Shown here one piece after another: positions 39,781 through 47,563 of a stretch of 56,891 bases of DNA. The DNA is from Oscillospiraceae bacterium (GTDB lineage Bacteria; Bacillota; Clostridia; Oscillospirales; Acutalibacteraceae): positions 1-56,891 of the forward strand of contig SVON01000009.1 of assembly GCA_015066365.1 (NCBI GenBank). Direction: 5' to 3'. Made by a program: the position numbers and the translations under genes. How positions within the stretch are numbered: position 1 is the stretch's first letter; each line of letters opens with the position of its first letter. Below the pieces are notes generated by a model. The model was not told the DNA's origin. It made no database searches and worked only from the letters and a program-made list of their open reading frames with translations.

Positions 39781-40134
39781 TTACTCCTCGCTGATTTCGC
39801 GGGCCAGCTCGATAATCTCAAAGGCGTATTTTTGTTTCCCCTTTTCCAGCAGGCGCAGATAGATGGGATAATTCACCCCACAACCCACCATACCGATACA
39901 GCCGATGATAATGCCCGCCACCAACCAGAAGATACCACCGCCGATGATCTGCATCGACAAGCACATACCCAGGCCAAACACGAGAGCGGATATAATTCCG
40001 CAAGCATAAGTGAAGATGGTGGCAGGCAGTTTGGCCTTGCGGTCCAGCTTGCGTAAAGCAACAATTTTGGAATCGTCCTTAGGGGCGTATTCCTTAGCAA
40101 TAGACTCTGCGTAAATTTTGTTTGTGTTCATCAT
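39781..40134 (-). CDS. Two-helix membrane protein, first gene of the TetR group
   Basis: A 117-residue protein with a charged N-terminus (about 1-36), two membrane helices (about 38-60 and 65-88) and a charged C-terminal tail (YLRLLEKGKQKYAFEII). No family is recognised with certainty. AAAGGAG lies upstream of the ATG. It heads a likely transcript with the TetR gene and the 81-residue gene. Confidence 0.75.
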   Translation of the reverse strand: MMNTNKIYAESIAKEYAPKDDSKIVALRKLDRKAKLPATIFTYACGIISALVFGLGMCLSMQIIGGGIFWLVAGIIIGCIGMVGCGVNYPIYLRLLEKGKQKYAFEIIELAREISEE

Positions 40135-40152
40135 GTTGTTCTCCTTTCAAGT

Positions 40153-40170
40153 TTGTACCTCTATTGTACC
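40153..40170 (-). promoter_or_regulatory. Candidate TetR operator: TTGTACC direct repeat with 11-bp period
   Basis: TTGTACC (40153-40159) is repeated at 40164-40170, one helical turn apart, and each copy contains the palindrome GTAC. The second copy overlaps a possible -10 box (TACAAT on the minus strand, 40163-40168) of the membrane-protein/TetR operon. The -35 region is weak. Confidence 0.35.
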
Positions 40171-40218
40171 GCCCAAGGAGAAATAACGGAACAACACGGT
40201 TAGCTCTTTTTGTTGATT

Positions 40219-40254
40219 TGAAAACAGCCTACCCGGTTTTGGGTAGGCTGTTGC
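40219..40254 (-). terminator. Terminator after sufB
   Basis: A stem AACAGCCTACCC/GGGTAGGCTGTT with a short loop followed by T-rich sequence on the minus strand, 3 nt after the sufB stop. Confidence 0.9.
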
Positions 40255-40256
40255 AA

Positions 40257-41183
40257 TTATTTCAGGAAACCGCTGACGATCTGCTCCTCGGCCTCCTGCT
40301 CGGTGAGGCCCAGGGTCATCAGCTTGATCAGCTGTTCGCCGGCGATCTTGCCGATGGCGGCCTCGTGGATGAGAGCCGCGTCCAGATGATTGGCGGTGAC
40401 CTCCGGGATGGCGCTGACCGAGGCGTGATCCATAATGATGGCATCGCACTCGGAATGGGCGGAGCACTTGGCGTTGCCGTTGATCTGAGAGCGGAACACC
40501 TGCCGGGATTCGCCCTTGGCCACCGAGCGGGACATCAACTGGCAAGAGGCATCCTCGCCGTTTAAGTCCACCTTAAAGTTGGTCTCTGCCAACTGCTGGC
40601 CGTGGGTCATAATCTTCTCCCGGACGATAAGGGTGGCACCGGCGGCCAGGGTGGCCTCGGTCTCCCGGATGGTGGAGGTGACCCCCTTGATCTGGGTGGA
40701 CTCCATCTCCATATAGGCGTCCTCGGCCAGGTCGATGATGGTGGTGGGGTTCATCACCCGCTGGCCGTTGCCGTCGCCATCGCCATAATGCTTTTCAACG
40801 TATTTCAGCTTCGCCCCCGCCGCCAGGTGGAAGGCGTGGATGCCGTCGTGGCGGCTCTCCTCGTCGCCGGCGTTGTGGATACCGCAGCCGGCCACAATGG
40901 TGATATCCGCCCCCTCACCCACAAAGAAGTCATTATAGACCATTTCGGTATGACCGCTTTGGCTGAGGATCACCGGGATATGCACGCTTTCATTCTTGGT
41001 GCCGGGTTTAATGATGATGTCGATACCGGGCTTGTCCGTTTTGGTGACAATGTCGATGTTCTCGGTGGTATTGCGTCCGGCCATCTCGCCATTGGCGCGG
41101 ATGTTGTAGGCGCCTTGGGGTACTTCATGCAGGTCGGCAATCTGCTCCAGCAGATGTTTTTGAATGTTATCCATTTCCGGCAC
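40257..41183 (-). CDS. sufB: SufB/SufD-family Fe-S scaffold protein
   Basis: A 308-residue SufBD-core protein, shorter than SufB of the full SUF system (about 470). The beta-helix core segments VEKHYGDGDG, RSVAKGESRQVFRSQI and NAKCSAHSECDAIIMD (with a Cys pair) and the C-terminal SAIPEVTANHLDAALIHEAAIGKI are visible. Together with SufC it forms a Fe-S cluster assembly complex. It starts 4 nt after sufC. No SufS, SufU or SufD is in the window, so it resembles the minimal SufBC/SmsBC type. Confidence 0.92.
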   Translation of the reverse strand: MPEMDNIQKHLLEQIADLHEVPQGAYNIRANGEMAGRNTTENIDIVTKTDKPGIDIIIKPGTKNESVHIPVILSQSGHTEMVYNDFFVGEGADITIVAGCGIHNAGDEESRHDGIHAFHLAAGAKLKYVEKHYGDGDGNGQRVMNPTTIIDLAEDAYMEMESTQIKGVTSTIRETEATLAAGATLIVREKIMTHGQQLAETNFKVDLNGEDASCQLMSRSVAKGESRQVFRSQINGNAKCSAHSECDAIIMDHASVSAIPEVTANHLDAALIHEAAIGKIAGEQLIKLMTLGLTEQEAEEQIVSGFLK

Positions 41184-41187
41184 CCCC

Positions 41188-41913
41188 TTACATCTTATCG
41201 GTCAGCACCGAACAGGGGGTGCTGGCCGCCAACAGGTCGGGCAGGATATCCTGACGGCTGCCCTCGGTGCGGATCTGACCGTTTGCCACCACGATCACCC
41301 GATCGGCGATGTTGAGGATCCGCTCTTGGTGGGAGATGATCATAATGGAACCGCCCAGCTTCTCGTGCATCTTCTCAAACACCTGAATGAGGTTATTAAA
41401 GCTCCACAGGTCGATGCCCGCCTCCGGCTCGTCAAAGATGGACAGTTTGGTGCCACGGGCCATAATCATAGCGATCTCGATGCGCTTTAATTCGCCGCCG
41501 GAGAGGCTGGCGTTGATCTCTCGGTGGATATACTCACGAGCGCACAGACCCACCTCGGACAGGTAGTTGCAGGCCTCAGAGATGGAGATCGGACGTCCCG
41601 CCGCCAGGGTGATGAGATCCTGGACGGTGAGCCCCTTAAACCGTACCGGCTGCTGAAAGGCAAAGGAAACGCCCTTTCGAGCCCGCTCAGTGATGGACAG
41701 ACCGGTGATATCCTCGCCATCCAGCAGAATCTGACCGGACGTGGGGGTGATAATACCGGCGATCACCTTGGCCAGGGTGGATTTACCGCCGCCGTTGGGG
41801 CCGGTGATGGCCACAAACCGCTCATCGATGGTCAAATTCACATCGTGGAGGATGTCCAGTTGTTCGCCGGACTCGGTCTCCACCGTATAAGTAATGTGTT
41901 TTAGTTCTAGCAT
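41188..41913 (-). CDS. sufC: SufC ATPase
   Basis: A 241-residue ABC-type ATPase of the Fe-S assembly complex, cytosolic and without membrane domains. Walker A GPNGGGKST at 38-46, signature LSGGELKRIEIA, Walker B LSIFDEPEAGIDLWSF, and the H-loop ISHQERIL are all present. It lies 15 nt after the 224-residue membrane protein gene and 4 nt before sufB. The genes are probably one transcript from promoter 42653-42681. Confidence 0.95.
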   Translation of the reverse strand: MLELKHITYTVETESGEQLDILHDVNLTIDERFVAITGPNGGGKSTLAKVIAGIITPTSGQILLDGEDITGLSITERARKGVSFAFQQPVRFKGLTVQDLITLAAGRPISISEACNYLSEVGLCAREYIHREINASLSGGELKRIEIAMIMARGTKLSIFDEPEAGIDLWSFNNLIQVFEKMHEKLGGSIMIISHQERILNIADRVIVVANGQIRTEGSRQDILPDLLAASTPCSVLTDKM

Positions 41914-41928
41914 AGGTGTTCCTCTTTT

Positions 41929-42603
41929 TTATTCAGTGGTAGAATCGTTCTCAACAATATAATAGCCGTTAGCATCGATAAAGCTGGTGATAACCTCCAG
42001 CGAGTCGTTGGTAATCTCCAGGTGCTCCGGCTTGATGTAGCAGGCGTATTCCAGAGTGCCCTCGGCAGGGATGATTTTGTTCTTCACGTTGAACTCACCG
42101 CTGCCGATGAGTTGATCCTCCCCGTTTTTCAGGCGTATATCCACCGTTTCCAGCTGCACCGCGCGCTTGTCGCCGTTGCTGAAAATCATCCGCAGATACA
42201 GATGACCGTTGTTGGTGTAATAGGCCTCCACCAACCGTTCGGTGATCTCTCCCTCTTTCATCGTGGGGGCCACCTCTACGTCAGAGAAATAGCCCAGTTC
42301 CTCGTTGTATTCCCACGCGTCGGCCCCGTTATTCTCAGCGCGGTTAAACTGGATGACCAGCAGCACCACGCACAAAACCAGGGTGATCCCACATACGATC
42401 AGCACCGGTAGCATTTCTTTCAGCGCCGGGTGACCGCTTTTCCCCTCTTTACGCCGGGCCGCGATCTCCGCCTTTAGTGCGGCCCGCTCCTTGGCTTTGC
42501 GGGCTTTGTTGTCCGCCTTGATCTCTTCTTTGGTTTTATGAGCGCCAAACAGCTCGATTTCGCTGTCCGGAATTTCTCTGATGATGTCTTTCTTCTTTGC
42601 CAT
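41929..42603 (-). CDS. Single-pass membrane protein upstream of sufCB, unknown function
   Basis: A 224-residue protein with a highly charged Lys/Glu-rich cytosolic N-terminus (1-65), one membrane helix (about 66-88) and an extracytoplasmic beta-rich domain of about 135 residues. No family is recognised. It is the first gene of the sufC-sufB operon (15-nt gap to sufC), which is an odd partner for a Fe-S assembly pair. The relation could be only positional. Confidence 0.75.
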   Translation of the reverse strand: MAKKKDIIREIPDSEIELFGAHKTKEEIKADNKARKAKERAALKAEIAARRKEGKSGHPALKEMLPVLIVCGITLVLCVVLLVIQFNRAENNGADAWEYNEELGYFSDVEVAPTMKEGEITERLVEAYYTNNGHLYLRMIFSNGDKRAVQLETVDIRLKNGEDQLIGSGEFNVKNKIIPAEGTLEYACYIKPEHLEITNDSLEVITSFIDANGYYIVENDSTTE

Positions 42604-42652
42604 AATCGACCCATCCGTTTCGTTTATTTCGATATGGAATACCTAACAATAT

Positions 42653-42681
42653 ATTTTACACGAAATTGGCCGAATTGTAAA
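42653..42681 (-). promoter_or_regulatory. Promoter of the membrane protein-sufC-sufB operon
   Basis: On the minus strand TTTACA (42676-42681), a 17-nt spacer and TAAAAT (42653-42658). Confidence 0.78.
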
Positions 42682-42703
42682 GGCGTATTGTCAAAAAAAC
42701 TGC

Positions 42704-42733
42704 AAAAAAGGCAGGGACTCCCCTGCCTTTTTC
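42704..42733 (-). terminator. Terminator after the 59-residue gene
   Basis: A stem AAAGGCAGGG/CCCTGCCTTT with a short loop and T-run on the minus strand, immediately after the gene's stop. Confidence 0.9.
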
Positions 42734-42913
42734 TTAAAACATATCGGTGACGTTCTCCAGCAAATCTCCAAAGGAATGGAGGGCACGACCGGCGTTGGCC
42801 TTGAGGCCCTTTTTGTTCTTTCTGACCACGCAGGTGCCCACAACACCGGCGGCACAGCCCAGGGCGACGCCCATCCCCATTCCTTTCATAAAACTACTCA
42901 GGTTGCTTTTCAT
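42734..42913 (-). CDS. 59-residue protein with YtxH/Gly-rich membrane segment, unknown
   Basis: A short protein with one Gly/Ala/Val-rich membrane segment (about 9-30, GMGMGVALGCAAGVVGTCVV) and a basic C-terminal helix. Two ATGs are in frame at 42919 and 42913; AAAGGAGG directly abuts the first, so the second with 7-nt spacing is the better start. It is reminiscent of small YtxH-like proteins, but this is weak. It is a single gene, divergent from trmL. Confidence 0.65.
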   Translation of the reverse strand: MKSNLSSFMKGMGMGVALGCAAGVVGTCVVRKNKKGLKANAGRALHSFGDLLENVTDMF

Positions 42914-42964
42914 ATCCATGCCTCCTTTCGTGGTTAGTGTAGCCACCAAAGAAGAAAAAATCCC

Positions 42965-42993
42965 TTGCCAGAACAGATTTTGTGCGGTACAAT
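42965..42993 (+). promoter_or_regulatory. Promoter of trmL
   Basis: TTGCCA (42965-42970), a 17-nt spacer and TACAAT (42988-42993), about 30 nt before the ATG. Confidence 0.75.
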
Positions 42994-43024
42994 AGAGAAT
43001 ATCACAACGAATGAGGTAACCGCC

Positions 43025-43525
43025 ATGCCAACGCTAAACATTGTTCTCGTAGAGCCGGAAATTCCCCAAAACACCGGCAACATCAGCCGCACCTGCGCCG
43101 CCACCGGGGCTCGGCTGCACATCGTTGAGCCGATGGGCTTCAAAATTGACGATAAAAAGCTCAAGCGGGCCGGTCTGGATTACTGGCACCTGCTGGATAT
43201 CACCTATTATAAGGATCTGGACGACTTCTTTTCCAAAAATGCCGGACCGTTTTTCTATTTTTCCACCAAGGCTAAGCACATTCATTCCGACGTGACCTAT
43301 CCCGACAACGCCTATCTGGTGTTCGGCAAAGAGACCAAGGGGCTGCCGGAGTGGCTGCTCCATGACAATCCGGAATCCTGTGTGCGTCTGCCGATGATCG
43401 ATAAGGATTCGGCCCGCTCCCTCAACCTCTCCAACGCGGTGGCGGTGGGCGCCTTTGAGGTGCTCCGCCAATGGGGGTATCCCGGTATGCGCACCCAAGG
43501 GCATCTGACCCAATACGAGGATTAA
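43025..43525 (+). CDS. trmL: tRNA (cytidine34-2'-O)-methyltransferase
   Basis: A 166-residue SPOUT-class enzyme that methylates the ribose of the wobble base in leucine tRNAs. It begins with VLVEPEIPQNTGNISRTC and has the trefoil-knot motifs VFGKETKGLPEWLL and LPMIDKDSARSLNLSNAVAV. The full length matches the family (about 160). The ATG at 43025 was chosen because it gives the canonical N-terminus; a longer frame exists upstream. Confidence 0.95.
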   Translation: MPTLNIVLVEPEIPQNTGNISRTCAATGARLHIVEPMGFKIDDKKLKRAGLDYWHLLDITYYKDLDDFFSKNAGPFFYFSTKAKHIHSDVTYPDNAYLVFGKETKGLPEWLLHDNPESCVRLPMIDKDSARSLNLSNAVAVGAFEVLRQWGYPGMRTQGHLTQYED

Positions 43526-43528
43526 GCA

Positions 43529-43565
43529 CAAAAAAAGCACCCTGCCGATGGCAGGGTGCTTTTCG
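43529..43565. terminator. Bidirectional terminator
   Basis: A stem AAGCACCCTGCC/GGCAGGGTGCTT with a short loop and A7/T-run flanks, ending trmL and the converging ABC transporter gene. Confidence 0.92.
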
Positions 43566-43567
43566 CT

Positions 43568-45232
43568 TTATTCTTCGATAAATTTGCCGTCTACCACCCG
43601 CACCACACGGTCGCAGATCTGAAGCGCCGCAGGGCGATGAGAGATGCACAGACAGGTGCGCTCCGGCAAGGCACGCAGGCGCTGAAGCACCCGCTCCTCG
43701 GTGGCCTCATCCAGCGAGGCGGTACACTCATCCAGCAGGAGCACCGGCGCCCCGGACAGCACCGCCCGGGCAATAGCCAGACGCTGGAGCTGACCCTCAG
43801 ACATACCGGAGCCACGCTCACCCAAGACGGTATCCAGGCCTGCCGGTTGCTGACGAATGACCTCCGCCACGTCCGCCACCTCAGCGGCGGCCCAGATGGC
43901 CTCGTCGGACACATCGCCACAACAGAACGCGATATTCTCCCGGATGGTACCGGACAGCAGCATACTCTGCTGAGGCACGTAGGCAAACAGGCACCGGGTA
44001 TCGGCCCCCATCAAAATCTCTCCCTGGTCGGTGTGGAGGAACAGCCGTCCCTTGTCGGGAGGATAGAACCCCAACAGCAGTTTGAACAAGGTGGTCTTGC
44101 CGATGCCGGAGAAACCGGCCAACGCCACAAACTCGCCCTTTTTGATGGAGAAGTCCGCCTCGGACAGCACCACCTTTTCCTCATCGTAGGCAAAGGAGAC
44201 CCCCGCCACGTCCATCCGGTTCATCCGACCGTACAGCTCACCCACGTTATAGGCTTGCTCCATGCGGGGCTCATCCGGCAGATTCTCCAACTCCATAATG
44301 CGCTCGGCCGAGGCCAGCATACTGTAATACTGGGGCAGGATGCCGGACATATTCATAAAGGGGGTGCGAATCTGGCTGACCAACTGTAACAACGCCGTCA
44401 GCGTGCCGTAGGTCATCCCACCGCCGGCAATCCTCAGAGCACCCCACAGCAGGGCGACGTAATAACTGCCGTTAAACAGCAGATACATTGCCGCGTGGGA
44501 AATACTGCTCCACCAAGCACGGCGCATCCGCACCTTAAAGTTCTTGTTCAGCAGGGTGTCCATCCGGCTCTGCACCTTGTCGGCACCGCCAAAGGACTGC
44601 ACCACCATCCAGTTAGCTAACGTTTCTTGGGTAAAGGATTTACCGGCACCGTCCGTCTTCTGAAAGTCCTTGTGCATCCCCTTCATCCGCTTACCGTAAA
44701 AGCGGCTGACCACCAGCATCACGGCGCCCATCCCCAGCAACACCAGGGTAAACTGCCAGTCCATAGCCAAAAGGACCACCACACAGGCCACCAGGCTGAT
44801 CACCATGGATACCAGTTGCGGCACCATACTGACCACACCGCTCACCACCACGGAGGTATCGCTGGTCATGCGGTTGAGCAGCTCGCCGGAGTGGAACCGG
44901 TTCACGTCCCGCCAACGCTTGCGAAACAGGGTGTTGAATACCCGATCCTTGATGCGGATCTCCATCTTGCCACAGACCCAGTCGTGCAGGGCTATGTACA
45001 GCACGGTAAACGCCAGACGCACCGCCAACAGACCCATCAGAATCAAGCCGGGCACCCACAGGCTGCCCGACTCATCCCCGATGGCCCGATCGATCACCTG
45101 CTTGGACAGCAGGGCGAACAGCACGGTGCTGAAAGAAGCAAAACCACTCAGAAAGGAAATCAGCGCAATTCTGCCGGCCAGGGGACGTGCCATCTGCCAT
45201 ATCCACTTTTTTGCATTCGTGGCAGGTTGCAT
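43568..45232 (-). CDS. ABC exporter (fused transmembrane and ATPase domains)
   Basis: A 554-residue half transporter: six membrane helices in the N-terminal about 320 residues and an ATPase domain with Walker A GFSGIGKTTLF, signature SEGQLQRLAIARA (SEGQ in place of SGGQ) and Walker B VLLLDECTASLD. It likely works as a homodimer exporting a small molecule or peptide. It lacks a C39 peptidase domain. The start at 45232 follows AAGGAG. It is the last gene of the HprK-PqqD-peptidase-ABC operon; the cargo is unknown. Confidence 0.92.
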   Translation of the reverse strand: MQPATNAKKWIWQMARPLAGRIALISFLSGFASFSTVLFALLSKQVIDRAIGDESGSLWVPGLILMGLLAVRLAFTVLYIALHDWVCGKMEIRIKDRVFNTLFRKRWRDVNRFHSGELLNRMTSDTSVVVSGVVSMVPQLVSMVISLVACVVVLLAMDWQFTLVLLGMGAVMLVVSRFYGKRMKGMHKDFQKTDGAGKSFTQETLANWMVVQSFGGADKVQSRMDTLLNKNFKVRMRRAWWSSISHAAMYLLFNGSYYVALLWGALRIAGGGMTYGTLTALLQLVSQIRTPFMNMSGILPQYYSMLASAERIMELENLPDEPRMEQAYNVGELYGRMNRMDVAGVSFAYDEEKVVLSEADFSIKKGEFVALAGFSGIGKTTLFKLLLGFYPPDKGRLFLHTDQGEILMGADTRCLFAYVPQQSMLLSGTIRENIAFCCGDVSDEAIWAAAEVADVAEVIRQQPAGLDTVLGERGSGMSEGQLQRLAIARAVLSGAPVLLLDECTASLDEATEERVLQRLRALPERTCLCISHRPAALQICDRVVRVVDGKFIEE

Positions 45233-45234
45233 AA

Positions 45235-45795
45235 TTAACGCTCCTTGTACGGAAACAAACGACGGAACCGCCATTCCAGACGGCGGTCCCACCAAATGAT
45301 CTTTTTGCGCAACGGACGCAGGCGCTGCCAACGCATCCGGTTGCGCCGGTATTTTTTACTGTCGCAGTCCCACCGCTTGCCCTTGCGGATAAAGGCGGTG
45401 GCCACCGCGATGATCTGATCCGGACGAATGTCCCGCTCGATATAGGACTGGGCATCCCCCATCATCGTATACCGCAGTTCGGAACAGGTAGAGGGCATCG
45501 GCTTTTTGGTGCCGTACTGATAGCAGGCCTGTCCATCGTCCCGGCGGACAATGCGGTGCAGCACAAACTGCCCGTTGTCCCGGTGATAGAGCGGCACCTG
45601 CCCTGGCTGTAAGCCCTCCGGGTCACAGGCAACCAACACCACGTGATCCCGCTTATGCCGCAGGAAGGGGCTCATACTGTTGCCGGTGATGGTCAGCACC
45701 ACCTCCTGGCCCTGGGCGATACACGCCTGTATCGCAGGGAACAGGTCGTCCAGCGGCATTGCCGTAAACTCTTCCGGATGCTCTCTCTTACTCAT
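45235..45795 (-). CDS. S24/S26 family peptidase, signal-peptidase-like
   Basis: A 186-residue protein with a signal peptidase-type core: GNSMSP with Ser40 and VLHRIV with His80 in the position of the general base. Ser/His pairing is that of SipW/Sec11-type S26B enzymes, as opposed to Ser/Lys. No convincing membrane helix is seen, while the C-terminus is very basic and Trp/Arg-rich (WWDRRLEWRFRRLF). It overlaps the pqqD-like gene by 8 bases and precedes the ABC exporter, so it may process or mature the exporter's substrate. Confidence 0.85.
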   Translation of the reverse strand: MSKREHPEEFTAMPLDDLFPAIQACIAQGQEVVLTITGNSMSPFLRHKRDHVVLVACDPEGLQPGQVPLYHRDNGQFVLHRIVRRDDGQACYQYGTKKPMPSTCSELRYTMMGDAQSYIERDIRPDQIIAVATAFIRKGKRWDCDSKKYRRNRMRWQRLRPLRKKIIWWDRRLEWRFRRLFPYKER

Positions 45796-46054
45796 CTAAC
45801 AGATTCTTCTCCCGCAGAGCGGACAGATAGGTCTGCACGTCGGCGGCGATCACGTCACGGGGTGCGTCGTACTCCGCCACCAGGGCCTCCACCAGCTCCT
45901 GCTCGGTGCAGGGAGCCTGCAGCTTTTTCCAGATAAATGCGCCGGTCTCATTCAGCGTGATGATGCAACGGAAGTCCACAGACTGAGAGCCCACCGGCAC
46001 CACAATGTGATTTTCGCCCACCTGGCGAAGCAGGAAACCTTCTTTGATTTTCAT
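45788..46054 (-). CDS. PqqD-like (RiPP recognition element) protein
   Basis: An 88-residue PqqD-family protein. The winged-helix RRE features are GFLLRQVGENHIVVPVG, TLNETGAFIWKKL and VAADVQTYLSALREKNLLDE-type ends. In RiPP pathways such domains bind the leader of a precursor peptide. The ATG at 46054 follows AAGGAGG inside the end of the HprK-like gene. Its neighbours are the kinase, a peptidase and an exporter, but no precursor peptide was found in the operon. Confidence 0.9.
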   Translation of the reverse strand: MKIKEGFLLRQVGENHIVVPVGSQSVDFRCIITLNETGAFIWKKLQAPCTEQELVEALVAEYDAPRDVIAADVQTYLSALREKNLLDE

Positions 46055-46055
46055 A

Positions 46056-46931
46056 TTAGTATTCCTCCTTAGGGAAAATTTCTTTTGCGACCGTTTCAAC
46101 CGCCTCGCGGCTGATGTTGCAGCTCAGGCCATAGATCGGCACCGTAGCCAAAATCCGCTCGGCAAACTCGATCATCTTCTCACCCACACCGGCGTCGTAA
46201 TAGGGACGGGCAATCTGGGCAGACAGATTGAAATAACTGTCCAGCGCATTGAGGCGGGTGATCGTATTCTCCTGACCGCGGGTAATAAACACAATCGCCT
46301 TCAGCGGCACCTTATCGTTGACGTTCAGGCTGGTCTTGCCGCTCCAGGGGGTGCCGCACAGCATGGCCTGATCCCCCTCAAAGATGATGGCGGGTTTGTC
46401 GTCGTTGATAACCTGCACCTCATCGCCAAAGGCCTCTTTCCACAAGCCCACGTGGGTGGACTTGCCGGTGCCGGAGTTGGCCGAGAAGGCCACACCGTTG
46501 CCGCGCCAAGACAGGGACGAGGCGTGAAGGATGCCGTGACCCAGCACCGTCAAGCGGTCCTGGAAGGCAAAGCCGGTGAGAGAATACTCCCAATCCCGGT
46601 TGGAGAAATAAGGGTGATTCTGACTGCTCAGCAGATGAATCTCCACCTGAGAATAATCGTCGCTATAATACGTGGCCAGGAACACACGACCCTCAGGGTC
46701 GCGGCTGTACCGGCAGTTGCGGCCATCCGCCAAGCGCAGAATGGTGGCGGACTTTACCCGCTCCACCTCGGTGCCCTCCGGGCAAACGACCTCGTCCTCC
46801 AACACGATGCGGATATCCATCAGCGAGGGACGATCATCCTCCCGCACATAAGCAGCGTAGCGCTCCTTAGCCCATTCCGGATGGGCGCTCTCAATGCACA
46901 TCGGGACGCCGGCTACACACAATTTCATCAT
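46056..46931 (-). CDS. HprK-like P-loop kinase domain protein
   Basis: A 291-residue protein with the HPr kinase/phosphorylase-type core: GHGILHASSL near 131-140, P-loop ANSGTGKST near 151-159, INDDKP near 176-180 and TPWSGKT near 194-200. Such stand-alone kinases occur in RiPP clusters, for example modifying lasso peptides, and in ScmC-type cassettes. The ATG at 46931 has AGGAGG upstream. It is the first gene of the operon, about 60 nt from promoter 46985-47013. The substrate is unknown. Confidence 0.88.
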   Translation of the reverse strand: MMKLCVAGVPMCIESAHPEWAKERYAAYVREDDRPSLMDIRIVLEDEVVCPEGTEVERVKSATILRLADGRNCRYSRDPEGRVFLATYYSDDYSQVEIHLLSSQNHPYFSNRDWEYSLTGFAFQDRLTVLGHGILHASSLSWRGNGVAFSANSGTGKSTHVGLWKEAFGDEVQVINDDKPAIIFEGDQAMLCGTPWSGKTSLNVNDKVPLKAIVFITRGQENTITRLNALDSYFNLSAQIARPYYDAGVGEKMIEFAERILATVPIYGLSCNISREAVETVAKEIFPKEEY

Positions 46932-46984
46932 TTGTATCCCTCCTTGGGTAAGGTGTTTCCATTTAGATACACATACACAGATAT

Positions 46985-47013
46985 ATTATACCAAACCACG
47001 TGTTATAAGTCAA
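46985..47013 (-). promoter_or_regulatory. Promoter of the HprK-PqqD-peptidase-ABC operon
   Basis: On the minus strand TTGACT (47008-47013), a 17-nt spacer and TATAAT (46985-46990), just after the head-operon terminator. Confidence 0.85.
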
Positions 47014-47016
47014 CTA

Positions 47017-47055
47017 TAAAAAAGAGCGGAGGGAACTTGCCCTCCGCTCTTTTTG
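47017..47055 (-). terminator. Terminator ending the phage head operon
   Basis: A stem AAAGAGCGGAGGG/CCCTCCGCTCTTT with a 6-nt loop and T-run on the minus strand, directly after the 44-residue gene. It marks the boundary to the HprK-PqqD cassette. Confidence 0.93.
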
Positions 47056-47056
47056 A

Positions 47057-47191
47057 CTAGCGCGGCGCTTTTACGCCGGCGTACTTCTTTGCTTTTCTCT
47101 GCTCCAGATGCACCCGCACCTTATGCTGCATCACCAGCGCCTCCAAACGGCGCCGGTCATACAGGGGCACTCTGGGGGTTAATCCGCTCAT
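47057..47191 (-). CDS. 44-residue protein at the end of the head operon
   Basis: A basic 44-residue protein (RRRLEALVMQHKVRVHLEQRKAKKYAG region) with no recognised family. The ATG at 47191 overlaps the stop of the 118-residue gene by 4 bases (ATGA), which supports its being real. It is the last gene before the terminator. Confidence 0.65.
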   Translation of the reverse strand: MSGLTPRVPLYDRRRLEALVMQHKVRVHLEQRKAKKYAGVKAPR

Positions 47192-47544
47192 ACCGCACCC
47201 TCCGTAAACAGCACGTCTGCCCGACGATACGGTGTGCCACCGGTTCGGGGCAAAGCCCGCAAATACAGGTCCAGATACCGGTTGTAGGGGCCCTCTTCCT
47301 CCTCGTTCAGGCACAGCAGGGCGGCCACGCCATAGGTCATCGCCGGCAGATACTGCCACGACAAATCCAGCGTTTGGCGCAGATGGGTCAACGGCTCAAA
47401 CGCCTCGGTGTGTTCACGACGCCATAGGTCGCTGTAAATCTGGTTGACGGCGGTCAAGCCCCGTTCGTTGCCGTCCTCCGCGGTCAACCGTCCCGGCTGC
47501 TCCATCAGCCCGTAGGCGTGGCGCAGTACGCTCAATCCGGTCAT
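47188..47544 (-). CDS. 118-residue phage-associated protein (head-tail connector candidate)
   Basis: A helical acidic protein (LTHLRQTLDLSWQYLPAMTYGVAA). Its position right after the major capsid gene is where head-tail connector/adaptor genes normally sit, but no motif confirms this. It is 19 nt after the capsid gene and overlaps the 44-residue gene by 4 bases. Confidence 0.6.
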   Translation of the reverse strand: MTGLSVLRHAYGLMEQPGRLTAEDGNERGLTAVNQIYSDLWRREHTEAFEPLTHLRQTLDLSWQYLPAMTYGVAALLCLNEEEEGPYNRYLDLYLRALPRTGGTPYRRADVLFTEGAV

Positions 47545-47563
47545 CCCGTCACCTCCCTAAGGC

